A DNA stretch of 64,000 bases from Halichoerus grypus. Its lineage: Eukaryota; Chordata; Mammalia; Carnivora; Phocidae. The stretch is taken from positions 13,539,414 through 13,603,413 of the forward strand of contig NC_135724.1 in NCBI RefSeq assembly GCF_964656455.1, read 5' to 3'. The notes under the pieces were generated by a model. It searched no databases. It was not told the DNA's origin and worked only from the letters and a program-made list of their open reading frames with translations. A program made the position numbers and the translations under genes. Positions 1 to 11,263 of the stretch are shown one piece after another; the stretch's first letter is position 1; every line of letters begins with the position of its first letter.

Positions 1-130
1 TATGTGCATCTTTATAAGCTTAAAATAAACATAAAAACAGGTAATACTTTAAAAAGATCGTCTGGCCAATCAGTGATAACAGCAGGAATGATGGCCATAA
101 AATTGTTTTACTTATTTAGTCATTCTCATA

Positions 131-158
131 CACACACACACAAACACACACACACACA
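131..158. repeat. (CA)n microsatellite, interrupted
   Basis: CA repeat with one CAAACA interruption, about 14 units. Confidence 0.9.
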
Positions 159-164
159 GTTAAA

Positions 165-360
165 ATCTACTGTGTGCCAGGATAAGTCTATCATGTGCAT
201 ATTTGACATAAGCCCTAGGAGGTAAGTACTATTACTATTCCCTTTACCAAATGAAAAGGCCTAAAATTTAGAAGCTTCGACACAGTGTCAGGGCCAGTGA
301 ATGGTAGAATCTATGTCTGCCTTAGTTTGAAACCCGAACTCTTCACTCCCACACTATTTG
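165..360 (-). mobile_element. MIR SINE
   Basis: Minus-strand MIR: CTGTGTGCCAGGATAAG, then GAGGTAAGTACTATTACTAT and AAACCCGAACTCTTCACTCC on the + strand. Confidence 0.6.
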
Positions 361-1194
361 GCTTCTCCAAACATTCAGAGCCTTTTTGAAGGGAAAGGAG
401 GTTAAGGTTCTAATTTGAATTCATTCTCACTAATACCAGCCAACTACTAGTTAACCACTTATTAATACTCATAATTTAAGGTAATTAGCTTCCGTTCCCT
501 CCTGGAAGCACCCACCCACACCTGTGTGAAACGTAAGCTGCAGGCTTGTTGTGTACCTATGCGCGTGTGAATGATCTGCTTGCAGCTGCATTACACATCA
601 GACACTTTCTAACGGCAATACGATAATCAGTGGAAGAGGAAACTCACACCAACACTCCTCCACCTTGCCACCATCACCTTCTCCTATGTCACAATTCTCC
701 TTCCACCCCCCACCTTCTCCTACTGAGTGGCCTGGTGCCTGCGTCTGTTCGTGGTTTGGATAATCAGAGAGAAAGCCTCGTTCCAGATATACCACCCTAT
801 TAGACCATGGAGATGGCATATTAGCCAACCAGCGACAGTGAAGAGTACTAACCAAACTAACATTTGACCTTTATGATCACCAACAGCGTTAGAAATCAAC
901 AATTTCCACACCCCATTAAAGAGACGTTTCACAATCTACCTCTTCTGCCTCACCTCTTTGCTGTCTCTCTAGAAACAAACTCTTTGAAGTTAAAAACTGT
1001 ATTTTGCCATTGTTTTAAAGGTGCCAATATAAAAAGTCTAATTAGTGCTATGTTTCTGACTGAGGCTACAATTTACCTCCTCATTCAAAGCAAGAACGTA
1101 GAAGCCATTTTTCATTCCGACCTTTTCCTCATGCTTGATATGTAATTATAAGTAATCCTGTCACTCAATCTTCAAAACACATCCCAAAACACAT
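361..1194. other. No feature recognised
   Basis: Intronic unique-looking sequence between a MIR and an L2. Open frames of 60-90 codons on both strands show no domain or splice context. Confidence 0.5.
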
Positions 1195-1765
1195 CTATCC
1201 ACTTCTCTCCGTTTCTCCTCTCACCTCTTGCCTGGAACATACCATAAGAGCCTCCTGCCAGTCAGAACCCCCTGCTTTTCTTCTTGTGCTCCACACAACT
1301 GCAATGTCAGATCATGTAACTTTTTGGAAGAGAACTCTTTTAATGGCTTGCCATTATGCCAATAATAGAATCCAGACTCTTTATCCCGTTCTGTAACGTA
1401 AGACCCCTGCCTTCCCTGACTTCACATCCCTTGTTCCAGTCTTAGCACTTTCACACTATCTTCTCTGACTGCCTGGAAAACTCTTCCCATGACATCTTCA
1501 AATAACTGGATACTTCTTTCCCTGAAGTTCCAGTTTAAATGTCCCCTCTTCAGAAAGAGTTACTCCTCCTCCATTATACTCTGGCATTATAACTTGTATT
1601 ACAGCACTGTGATTATTTGATGTCTTCTTTGTGTGTTTACTTATTAACCATCTACTTCCCCAATGTAAGTGCTCCCAAGAGAGGGGAATTAGACTTGTTC
1701 TTTGCTATATCCCAGTACATAGAACACATACTTAACATACAGAAGGTGCTTAATAAATGCTTGCC
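1195..1765 (+). mobile_element. LINE-2 3' end
   Basis: CT-rich decayed sequence ending CAGTACATAGAACACATACT and AAGGTGCTTAATAAATGCTT, the typical L2 3' end. Contains CTGCCTGGAAAACTCTTCCC, like the L2 core. Confidence 0.72.
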
Positions 1766-2099
1766 AGCTTCAGAACAGTGACTTATCAATTGTGTGGATG
1801 TCTAATATATGACTATTAAACTCAATACCTATTAATCGTTCTGTTATTGTTTCAATCAAAACAATCTGTCATTGGTAAGCTTGATAATTTATGTTTATTT
1901 ACATCTTTATCCATGTTTAAGAATTTATACCTCTGACCTGTTCCAAAAAGAATGCAAAGCAGCTGACTATGACACTGGATTTGATTTAAAAGATCAAAGC
2001 ATCTCCATGTAGAACATTCTATAAAATACCTGACCAATACTCTTCAAAACTATCAAGATCATAAAAAAACACAGGAAAACTGAAAAACTGACACAGACT

Positions 2100-2392
2100 A
2101 GAGGAGATAGAGGAGACAAAGGAGACATGACAGTCAAATGCAATGTGGTAGCCTGGATTAAACCCTGGGACAGAAAGAAGACATTAATGGAAAAACTAGT
2201 AAAATCCAAATAAATTTTGGAGTTTATTTCAGAGTAATGTGTTAATACTGGTTTCTTAGTTTTGGCAAATCTATCATGGTAATGGAAGATGTTTGGGAAA
2301 CTGGGTGGGGCTATGTGGAAACTCGCTGTACTATCTTTACAACTTTTCTGTAAATAGAAAATTATTCCAAAATAAAAAGTTTATTTAAAAAA
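2100..2392 (+). mobile_element. L1M 3' UTR fragment
   Basis: The stretch ends with AACTTTTCTGTAAATAGAAA, ATTATTCCAAAATAAAAAG and a short A-run, typical of the 3' end of older L1M subfamilies. No coding part is recognisable. Confidence 0.65.
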
Positions 2393-3197
2393 AAATCAAT
2401 GTCTCCATATAGAAAGAAATTTAATGCACTCTGACCACATTTTGGCATTTTATTCTGAATAAAGCAGAGTGTAGGCTGTTGCCTTATTGCCTTGAACCCA
2501 TGCAAACGCTTAAATATCAAAGCACAGTATTCTTTAATACTTGTCTCCTCACATTTGCAACCACAAAAGTAATTGTAAAACAACTAGACAGATGTACTTA
2601 TTGCCTCTAATACCACATTAACTCTACATGCACGTCTGTAGGAAAAATGTCATCTTTCCCATTTTCTCTAGCAGGGTGCTGCCCTTCCACTTGCCTACCA
2701 GGTTAGGAGAATTCTGAGTCTTATCAATCCAAATTCTGCCTCTATTGCTACCTCTCTGAAAGGAGGGGAAACTAATGTTCATAAATGTTTGGCATCATCA
2801 GAGAACACAGTTTTTACCTGATAATTCAAGTGTAGTCAGTATTTCACAAAGTCTTTCTAGACGTTATTCTCGAATTTTCTATTAACTGTTTTACAAAGTC
2901 GTTCCCTATTCATTCACTTGATAAATAATTACATCATACAGCAGTCTGAATCATATTGAACTTGGATAGCAAATTGGATTATAAATTCAAAAATATGAAA
3001 GCAAATTCCAAAGTAATGCTTCTGCACCCAAGAGAGGTTTCATCATTTCATAAACACACCCAAAACCAAGGCACAAAGTACTACAATCCACCCATTTTAT
3101 ACACAATTCTATAAATGTGATGTAAAATCATCTTCACACACACTACCTGAAATACCAACACTTATTTATCTTATTCATTATGTTATTCTAGCTTCCA

Positions 3198-3235
<38 letters not shown>

Positions 3236-3752
3236 TGTTTCATAGGTCATGGTGATCTTATTTAATTAGGGGACTATAAAATGGTCAAAATAATGAAGAT
3301 GTGAAAAGAAAGTAAGCCATTCGAAAGGCAGAAGTTGAACTGGTGAAAAGGAGATGGCACAGTTTAAACCACTTATATGAAAAAATAGAGGAAGAGGGGA
3401 AATTTGTAACAATTCTCTGGGTATTTTGTGGTTTTGCAGTTGTCCTACCCCGGGCCAGTCCCTTAAATATTCTTAGCCTATGTTCCTTATCTATAACATT
3501 AAGATAGTAATGCCAGTCTACCCACTGAATTCTTTTTTCCCCCCTTAGGATAAACAGAATCTAACAAATGAAATACACTTAAACATTTTTTAATTGGCTA
3601 CTTTTCAGCCAAAATGAGCTTCTACAAAACTAAAAATTGCAAACTACTAGCAGTATTTGCAAAAAAAAAAAAAAAAGTATAATACTACATTCTGGAACTG
3701 GGTAAAGCAGAGAGGAACTCTTGAGCCAGCTAGAAGCTGAACAAGCACTTAC
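2393..3752. other. Intron, little recognisable
   Basis: Unique-looking AT-rich sequence with the CA microsatellite at 3199 and an A run at 3661-3676 just inside the donor of the 126-bp exon. No further exon seen. Confidence 0.5.
3199..3230. repeat. (CA)16 microsatellite
   Basis: Uninterrupted CA run of about 16 units in the intron downstream of the 126-bp exon. Confidence 0.95.
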
Positions 3753-3878
3753 CTTGGAGACTTGTCGAAGCCACCTTAAATACTCTGTGAATGTATCAAA
3801 ACAAATGTAGTATGTCTGGCTTTGGGGTCCAGAGGAGCTAAATGCTAAACAGTGCTGGTGCTTTTTCACTTCTTCTAC
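3753..3878 (-). CDS. PHLPP1: PHLPP1 internal exon, C-terminal half of PH domain
   Basis: This 126-bp exon (42 codons, phase 0 at both ends) continues the PH domain from the exon at 10854-11050. The acceptor is a pyrimidine-rich tract ending TTTTTATAG before GTAGAAGAAGTG, and the donor is TCCAAG followed by GTAAGT. The peptide begins VEEVKKHQHCLAFSSSG, passes through SQTYYICFD and ends DTFTEYLRWLRQVSK. The last part is the C-terminal alpha helix of the PH fold and keeps the Trp that is nearly invariant in PH domains. Joining it after [11 protein letters not shown] from the upstream exon gives a continuous domain without a frame break. In the known protein the leucine-rich repeats follow; the exon encoding them is not in this window. 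The exon contains no stop, frameshift or repeat-derived sequence. Confidence 0.95.
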
Positions 3879-5538
3879 CTATAAAAACAAACAGAAACAA
3901 AAATGAGTCAGGAAAGCAGACCATTTACATAGTTCATTAACCATACCTTGGGCCAGTGACCCTGCACGGATTTGCATCTTTCCCTACATATGTTCCTCTT
4001 AATACTTAAAATGTGTTAAGTTCCTGAGTCTGACCAACCAATTTGAATTACAAGGAAATCGAAAATGGGGAGTTTTATCTTCTTTAGATTTCCCCCACAA
4101 AAGTGAAATTCTTTTCTTCCTGTTTAAATTGGAACAGACTCCCTTCCTCATATTTCTCTATCGTCACAATAGGGTGCTGAGGTTCTTCTTTCCTTTGGGC
4201 GGAGTTGTCCTTAATATTTTACTTAAGGATTTTTATTCTAGGTAAATTTTTTACTTTAAGGGACTTTTGTATTATTCTGAATTACAACCTTTTGAAAAAG
4301 GTCTTCAAGCATGTTAGATAAGTTTTTAAAAATTTAACATGAAATTGAGGTTAACAATGAAATAAAACTCTACCAAGAGTCCTAATTGGTCCTTCAAGTC
4401 CTAATACGGCAGTGATACAGTCAAATCAAATTTCCATTCCCAGTAAATTCTTCCTAAGGAGGAAAAGTCCAGATAATAAACTAACATGATATTACACAAG
4501 CTCCTATGCTTCATTTACAAAAATTATCACAAGTCACAAGGAAAGTATAAAAAATTTTCAAAAAGATGAGTATCACAGACTATGTTCTAGGACCAAAACA
4601 CAAAAGTTAGATGTCAATAATAAAAAGTCAATTAAAATCCAAGTATACTTAGAAAACCAGTAACACACTTCTAAACAAGTATAAAAAGTCGTAATAGAAA
4701 TTTAGATATTCTTAGAACTAGACCATTAAGAAAGTACTACATATCAAAATTTATGGAATGCAACAAAAGCAGTACATAGGGGAAATTTTGTAATTTTAAA
4801 TACTCGTATTAGAAAAGAAGGCAGAAAATTGTTTTCATTGATATGTGTCTCAAGAACTTAGGGGAAAAAATACCATATCAAAAACTGAATAAACTCAAAG
4901 TAGAATAAAGGTGATAATAAAAAGCAGAAATTAATGAAATGAAAACCAAATATACAACAGAGAACATGAACATTAACAAAACACTGGTTCTTTGAAAAGG
5001 CTAACAAAATCAAATGTCAACTGATATTGGTCAGTGATATCAATTGAAGACCTATAAATACCATTAATAATGAAAAGAGAGACATGATTACAGATTAAGC
5101 AGAGATTTAAAAGAACATTATAAGCAATTTTATGGCAAAATCTAAGAAAATATATTTTACTAACACTAAATCAAGAAAAAAACCAGAAGGCCTACATAGT
5201 CCTATAACCATGTAAGAAACTGAATATTAAAAACTTTTTTTCTCAAGAAATATCAGGCCCATATGGTTTTATAGATAAATTTTACCAAAATTCCAAGAAA
5301 CAGATCATTCCAAACTTGTGCAAACTCATCTACCAAACAAAAAATGAAGAAAAATACCCCAACCTATTTTATAACCAAAAACAGATCAGAGCAGAAACAG
5401 AAAGGAAAATTATAGGCCAGTCTCAGTTATGAACACTTATCTTGAACAAAATGTTGCATCAGGATCCAGAAATACAAAAAAAAAAAAAATACAGACACGT
5501 AGAATCCAGAAATACCAAAAAAACCCACTATACATCAA

Positions 5539-5710
5539 GGGGTGCCTGGGTGGCTCAGTTGGTTAGGTGTCTGCCTTCAGCTCCGGTCATGATCTCAGGG
5601 TCCTGGGATTGAGCCCTGAGTCAGGCTCCCTGCTGGGTGGGGAGTCTGCTTCTCCCTCTCCCCCTGCCTCTCCCCCTGCTTTGCTCTCTAATAAATAAAT
5701 AAAATCTTTT
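5539..5710 (+). mobile_element. CAN-SINE, first half of a SINE-L1 composite
   Basis: The head GGGGTGCCTGGGTGGCTCAG and the CT-rich body are typical of a CAN-SINE, ending in AATAAATAAATAAAATCTTTT. It lacks its own poly(A) tail and passes directly into an L1 3' tail. A possible shared target-site duplication lies outside both parts. Confidence 0.9.
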
Positions 5711-5910
5711 GACTCTTAATCTTAGGAAACAAACTGAAGGTTGCTGGAGGGGAGGGGTGGGGGGTTGGAATAACTGGGTGATGGACTTTGGGGAGGGTAT
5801 GTGTTGTAATGAGCACTGGGTATTATATAAGACTGATGAGTCACAGACCTATACCCCTGAAACAAATAATACATTATATGTTAATTAATTGAATTTAAAT
5901 TTTTAAAAAA
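5711..5910 (+). mobile_element. Carnivoran L1 3' tail fused to the CAN-SINE
   Basis: The stretch begins GACTCTTAATCTTAGGAAAC, contains GGTTGCTGGAGGGGAGG and GAGCACTGGGTATTATATAA, and ends in an AT-rich A tail. It is the distal 3' UTR of a carnivoran L1. After it the older L1 ORF2 resumes. Confidence 0.85.
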
Positions 5911-6863
5911 CTACATATCAAGAACAAATTGGATTTACCTCAGGAAAGGCAAGATGATTTAACATTATTAGAACTATAAAATCTTTAATCACTTTAACGG
6001 GTGAAAGAAGAAAACCATATGATCATCCCCACAGCTGCAGAAAAAGCATTAGGTAACATTCACCACTTATTCATCATTCATGATAAAAACTACTAGCAAA
6101 CTAAGAACACAAATAACAACTTGGTATTAGCTGACAAAGGGTATTTATCAACATCTAAGGCAAACTTCAGTGTTAATGATGATGATATACCACTCTCTTT
6201 AAGATCACTGAGATGACAAGTATCTACTGTTTCTATTCAATACTATAGAGTTCTGGCCATTACAATAAGACACAAAAATGTATTAAAGAAGGAAGAAAAT
6301 TGTCATTATTTAAATATTACATGATTAGCTACATCATAAACTCCAAACAATCTATAGACATTATATTAGAATAAAAAAGAAAATTTAGCAAGGTGGCTAG
6401 ATATAAAATCAATACTCAAAAGACAACTGCATTTCTATACACTAAAGAGAAAATATAATTTTTTAAAAATGCCATTTAAACTAATCAATATTAAGAGAAA
6501 TCAGGCCAGTGATTTCTGGAGGATGGGGAAAAGTGAGAGGAAAAGAGTGGGAGGAAAGGGGTACAAAGTAGCCCAAGGAAACTTTTGAGGGTGTTATGAT
6601 CATTTTTCTTCATTGTGGCGATGGTTTAATGGGTGTATTTAGCTACCTATACTGTTATCAAATAACTATCAAAATATGCAGTTTACTATAGGTCAATTAC
6701 ACCTCAATAAAATTTGGTGAAGATGTAGAGAAACAGGAACACTTGTACACTGATGTGAGTGTAAAATGGTGCATCAACTTTGGAAAATAATTTGATATCA
6801 TCTTGTAGCATGTGCATATGCCCTATAGCCCAGTAACTGCACTCCTAAGTCTGTATCTAAGAG

Positions 6864-7469
6864 CAGCATTTCTCAAGGAGGTCATTTATTACAGGATTTT
6901 GAATTAAACAGTTCACTGTACATGGTGCAGTACTAATACTTTGCATGACATTTCATTCTGAGCCCCTACCCCATAAATGCCAATATTTTCCCCTTGCACC
7001 AAAGATATTAATATTAACCAAACACTACTTTCCACATTTTCCAGACTCTCTGCAATTAAGGTGAAGTCATGTGACTAGTTCTGGACAATGAGCCATGAGC
7101 AGAAGTGACATGGGGTCACTTCTGCTTCCAAATATACAAGAGACAGTTCATGAGTCTTCTGTTGTCTCTGCCTCTGCCTCAGCACCAAAAGAAGGTTGCA
7201 TGTTCCAAATGTTTTAGGAGAGCAGAGCCTCCATTAGGCTGGGTCCCTGGACAGTTATGTGAAAAAAGAAATCTCCACCAATTCACAGTGGACATTTAGG
7301 GGAATGAGAAAATGCGGTTATGTCAAGTCACTGACATCTGGGGGGATTTGTTACTATAGAATAATTTAGCCGATTTGTTGACTGTCCAATAATTTCACAA
7401 TCAAAACACTTGTACATATTATCAAATGTCCCTTTTGGGCACAGTAACTCGAGTTGAGAACTACTGCCC
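6864..7469. mobile_element. hAT-like element carrying a second old insertion
   Basis: Outer ends AGCATTTCTCAA (6866 onward) and TTGAGAACTACTGC (about 7454-7467) look like hAT terminal repeats, with CAAATGTCCCTTTTGGGCAC near 7423 as in MER20-type ends. The centre (about 6950-7370) holds a different old repeat with GTGACTAGTTCTGGACAATG and a terminal ACTGACATCTGGGGGGATTT module. It interrupts the old L1. Families are tentative. Confidence 0.5.
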
Positions 7470-8609
7470 TAGAAAATCGACTTGCATACCAGGAGGCATA
7501 TCAATATAAGACTATTTCAGCAGCATTATTTATAATAAAAAATTAGAAGCAACCCAAATGTCCATCAACAGGAAAATTCCTTAAGAAATTATGAGAATTT
7601 AGAACATTTACAGAGGGAAACATTATACAGAAATGAAAACCACATACAGCAAGCAACATAGAATCTTGTTATGAAAAAACATAATACTGAGTGGAAAAAT
7701 TCAATCACAGAAGCCCACATGTAGTACAATACCATTTTTATTCAGATCAAAAGCAAAACATAGTTTTATTTCAAAAAAGATTAAACTTATTTCAAAAAAG
7801 AAAATGATGAATATAAATTCTAGGACAATGGGTGGATACCTTTGGGGTTTGGGGAGGCAACGGGAAAGATGAGAGTGGACACAGGTAGAAACACTGGTAC
7901 TGATACTGCCATGATTCCTAAACTGAGTAGTAAGTTAATGGTTATTCAACTTATTATGCATCATAATTTAGCAAATATTAAGTAAAATATTAAAATATGA
8001 TATCTAAAAATCTATGTTAAATTTTAAAGGATAAATTAAATAACCTAACACTTGCACAATGAATAGAAATTTACCAATTATATAATTTCTCCCCAACAAT
8101 TAAATTTTAAGAGTGCTTCATTTAACGTCATAGTTGGAATTTGACATTTGAAAATGTAAACTAAATGATCATGCTCAAGTGGTTGTCAGATTCGATTATC
8201 AACAATTATTGCTAGGGTTATGGGCAATCTATCTCACACTTCATTTCTAGCTCTTCTTCACATATATTTAAAAAAAACAAAAACAAAAACCTTCTATTTA
8301 CTCTTAGTTTTTCCTTTAACAGAATGAAACAGCAGAATGAAAAAAGAAACAGATAAACATTAATGAAAACTCAGATTGCAAAGACTGAATTATTTTTCCC
8401 TAACTCGGTCAACAGGTTTTAAAAGACTGTTTTTCAACATACTCAATTATTTTTAAAGGCATAGTGCAAAACAGGTTTTACAAGGTTGGTCTGTGAGAAA
8501 AGGAAGCTATTTCAATTTATTCAATGGTAGAAGTCCATCCAATAATAGGCCTGGGAAACAAGACAAGTCTCTAGCTCTGAATGAAAATGCTAATTATAAC
8601 TCGATCTTC

Positions 8610-8965
8610 TGACCTTATCTGAACATTCCACTGCTTTCCTGCCTCGGCTTCTCTAAGCACAATAATCTTTCTGACCATCTCCTTCATATGTCAAGAGATT
8701 TTTCACCCTTCAAGTTTTACTGTAATTGCTACCTCCTTCATCACAAAATTCTCTGATTCCCCACAAGAAAATGTAATCTCTCCTCCACTCATCTCCCGCA
8801 CTACTTTTCTGCATCTCTCTTAGAGCAGATATCGTTGTGCCCATCCTTCATCTCTGGATAGTAAATTATAAGCAATTCAAAGGCAGGGATGATGACTTAC
8901 CCACCTTGGTATTTCTGGGACACCAAGCAAAGTGGCTTCCCCACAGAGGTTATTTAATAAATAGT
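8610..8965 (+). mobile_element. LINE-2 3' region
   Basis: L2-like pyrimidine-rich sequence followed by AAGGCAGGGATGATGACTTA and a GTTATTTAATAAATAGTTG end. Confidence 0.62.
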
Positions 8966-9487
8966 TGTATTAAATTTGCTGAAATAGTCATCATAGAGAA
9001 GAAAGAAACAGACTGTTGACCTAACAGGGCATCAAACATTAAATATGCATTTGTAATGATGACCTATGGGAGTAATAATGATGACTAATTTTTCAGAATT
9101 CAATCCAGAGGACAAAATCTTCAGTAATAAGATACCACTAATTCTTCAATGCTCAGACAAAAGTTAAGTAATGGTTTCAAAACAGGTGACTGAAATAGAT
9201 CTAAATATACCTGGCAGCCTGGCCAAAATCTTTTTTAAATGATCAAGTATTAGTCTTTTTAGGATTAGAATGCATAATAGCAGAGGGGTGGGTAGGGAAC
9301 TGACATGGGCTATTTACATAAGGAACGACTAAATTATGAATGAAGAATGAATTTGCTACACAGCAAGTGAGTAACAAAGCCATTTACTACTGCACACACT
9401 TGATTTTACCTTATTCATTTCTAATCCCTGGAACCAGCAGATTAAACATTTGCCCATTTTAAAAAGTTCACTTTAACAAAAGTTGTG

Positions 9488-9521
9488 GGGTTTTTTTGTT
9501 TTGTTTTGTTTTTTGTTTTTT
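9488..9521. repeat. (TTTTG)n-rich T tract
   Basis: Three TTTTG units within a T-rich stretch of about 34 bp; possibly the decayed tail of a minus-strand retroposon whose body is not recognisable. Confidence 0.7.
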
Positions 9522-9972
9522 TTACCCCTCTATTTATATCCTCCATGTTCTGCCTTCTTTCCCATGCTCATTCAGGAAGAAAAATGGTAAAGAAAATATT
9601 TGCTTAATATGCCCCCAATTTTCAAAAACCCTTTTCTTCATCCAAATTTGCCTTCCCATTTATTAAGAGATTATCGTATCATTTAAAAATCGGGAAATAC
9701 TAACATATAATTATGGTAATGATACTCCCACCAACACTTGGGTATTAATAAATCGATCTGGCAAAAAAAGAATGTAAGATTTTCCCAAGCAATCTGGTTC
9801 TTTCTAGTTTATAAATGATAGGAATAAAATAATTATCATGCCCCAAGAAAAGCAGATAGTGATGTTGGTAATATCTATCAGCTATATCACAGTTTTTCTC
9901 TGAAACAAGTTAACATTTCAGGTTGAAAAATTATGACTAGCTAAAGTTGATAAACTAAAAAATGTTAATTCT

Positions 9973-10153
9973 GGGGCACCGGGGTGGCTCAGTCCGTTAA
10001 GTGTCTGCCTTTGGCTCAGGTCATGATCTCAGTGTCCTGGGATTGAGCTCCGTGTGGGGCTCCCTGCTCAGCGGGGAGTCTGCTTCTCCCTCTCCTCTGC
10101 CCCTCCTGCTGTTCATGCCCTCTCTTCCTCTCTCAAATAAATCTTTAAAAAAA
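9973..10153 (+). mobile_element. CAN-SINE
   Basis: Head GGGGCACCGGGGTGGCTCAG, CT-rich body and AAATAAATCTTTAAAAAAA tail. Flanked by diverged copies of about AAATGTTAATT (9963 onward) and AAATGCTAACTT (10150 onward), probable target-site duplications. Antisense to PHLPP1. Confidence 0.93.
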
Positions 10154-10581
10154 TGCTAACTTCACTGGTCACTGCACAAAGAGAGACAGGTATGCCAAAG
10201 TTGGATCAAAGATTCATGCAAGAGAGATAGTCTAACCCTTGGTAACCATGCTTGAATGGTCCTAAAGCCATGGACTTCAGGATCATTATACTATACTACA
10301 CAATACATACTCAAGATATCAAGAGATGTCTACTCATAAAGAATAGTTTATCATCTACAGCCTAAAATATAATACTGAATTTTAGCTGCTCTGCTTTCAA
10401 GCCTGTAAGTAAGATGCATGTACTAATAAAGTAATGATCACCGGGGCCTCACGTGGGCCAACAGCATTGTTATCTTCCACAACTCCACCATCCAACCATG
10501 CCCACTGGTAGAGCACAACAGGAACTGGATTAGACCTTAGATGAGTGAAAACCATGGACCCCATATTAAAGAAATGGCTCA

Positions 10582-10786
10582 GGGCGCCTGGGTGGCTCAG
10601 TTGGTTAAGCGATTGCCTTTGGCTCAGGTCATGATCCTGGAGTCCCGGGATCGAGTCCCACATCGGGCTCCCTGCTCAGCGCGGGGGGGGGTTCTGCTTC
10701 TCCCTCTGACCCTCTTCCCTCTCGTGCTCTCTGTCTCTCACTCTCTCTCAAATAAATAAATAAAATCTTTAAAAAAAAAAAAAAAA
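10582..10786 (+). mobile_element. CAN-SINE next to the PH-domain exon donor
   Basis: Full-length SINE with head GGGCGCCTGGGTGGCTCAG, a G run in the body (10681-10690) and a long A tail. Target-site duplications AAAGAAATGGCTCA flank it at 10568-10581 and 10784-10797. It is antisense to PHLPP1 and lies 67 bp beyond the donor of the 197-bp exon. Confidence 0.95.
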
Positions 10787-10853
10787 GAAATGGCTCAAAG
10801 TAAGCTTAATGATACTGGGAAACCTGTTAGTATTTTGTTTGTTTTAAACTTAC

Positions 10854-11050
10854 TTTTCCACCAATTAGTGGCAGAACATGCATCTTTCCGGTCAAGCTGT
10901 CTTTCACAGATGATACTATCAGGCAGGTCCCACACAGGATGACGTGGCGTCTGGTCCATCGGTTCACTGGCAATTGCATTTTGCCTTTACGGACATTATA
11001 CATTCCTGAGAGCTGAATCCTTTCAGAGCTACTGGTGCTGTGAGGTTTTC
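10854..11050 (-). CDS. PHLPP1: PHLPP1 internal exon, N-terminal half of PH domain
   Basis: This 197-bp exon encodes the start and central strands of the PH domain of PHLPP1. The acceptor reads TTTGTTTCAG followed by GAAAACC, and the donor reads GGAAAA followed by GTAAGT. It enters in phase 1 (first two bases complete a Gly codon) and leaves in phase 0, giving 65 full codons. Recognisable peptides are [50 protein letters not shown] and [11 protein letters not shown], the expected alternation of PH-domain beta strands with the basic beta1-beta2 region. The open frame runs beyond both splice sites by chance (10827-11069), so the ATG at 11069 is not a real start. The His after the RR pair and Ser in KPHSTSSS may differ from the human protein as I remember it. 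CAN-SINEs in opposite orientation lie 67 bp past its donor and 47 bp before its acceptor. Confidence is high because the second exon joins in frame. Confidence 0.95.
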
Positions 11051-11097
11051 CTGAAACAAACACAAGCAAACATTTTAGTCCAAAGAATTGGGCTCTT

Positions 11098-11263
11098 TTT
11101 ATTTATTTATTTTTAAGATTTTATTCATTTATTTGACGGAGAGGGGAGAGGGAAAAGCAGACTCCCCGCTGAGCAGGGAGCCAGATGCGGGACTTGATCC
11201 CAGGACCCCAGGATCATGACCTGAGCCAAAGGCAGACACTTAACTAAGCCGTCCAGATGCCCT
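11098..11263 (-). mobile_element. CAN-SINE next to the PH-domain exon acceptor
   Basis: A minus-strand SINE (head near 11263, tail TTTTTATTTATTTATTTTTAAG at 11095 onward). Direct repeats of AATTGGGCT at 11086 and 11266 flank it. It is in the same sense as PHLPP1 and starts 47 bp upstream of the 197-bp exon's acceptor, forming an inverted pair with the copy at 10582-10786. Confidence 0.94.

Larger units (their letters stand above)
4530..7990 (+). mobile_element. Old L1 ORF2 and 3' region, interrupted
   Basis: Decayed L1 sequence on the + strand runs from about 4530 to 7990. Segments resemble ORF2 nucleotide consensus: the endonuclease-RT linker near 4570-4780 and the stretch after 5915 that corresponds to the [10 protein letters not shown] region. 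Near 6720-6880 and 7490-7850 are C-terminal and 3' segments. No frame is open. It is interrupted by the SINE-L1 composite at 5539-5910 and by a hAT-like element at about 6864-7469. The outer boundaries are approximate, and more than one old L1 copy may be involved. Confidence 0.72.
3879..10853 (-). other. PHLPP1: PHLPP1 intron between the two PH-domain exons
   Basis: This 6,975-bp intron is bounded by GTAAGT at the upstream exon and TTTTTATAG at the downstream exon. It is phase 0. Most of it is transposable-element sequence: an old L1 on the + strand, a SINE-L1 composite, a hAT element, an L2 and two CAN-SINEs. I see no further exon in it. Confidence 0.85.

Noticed and set aside
3630..3869. 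79-codon minus-strand open frame beginning MKKHQHC
   Set aside because: The Met is an in-frame chance reading within the exon start region (the real codons are VEEVKKHQHC), and the frame runs past the GTAAGT donor into intron.
10827..11069. 80-codon open frame taken as a small gene starting at ATG 11069
   Set aside because: The ATG lies in the intron upstream of a good acceptor (CAG at 11051-11053). The conserved PH-domain residues occupy only 10854-11050, so this is an internal exon.
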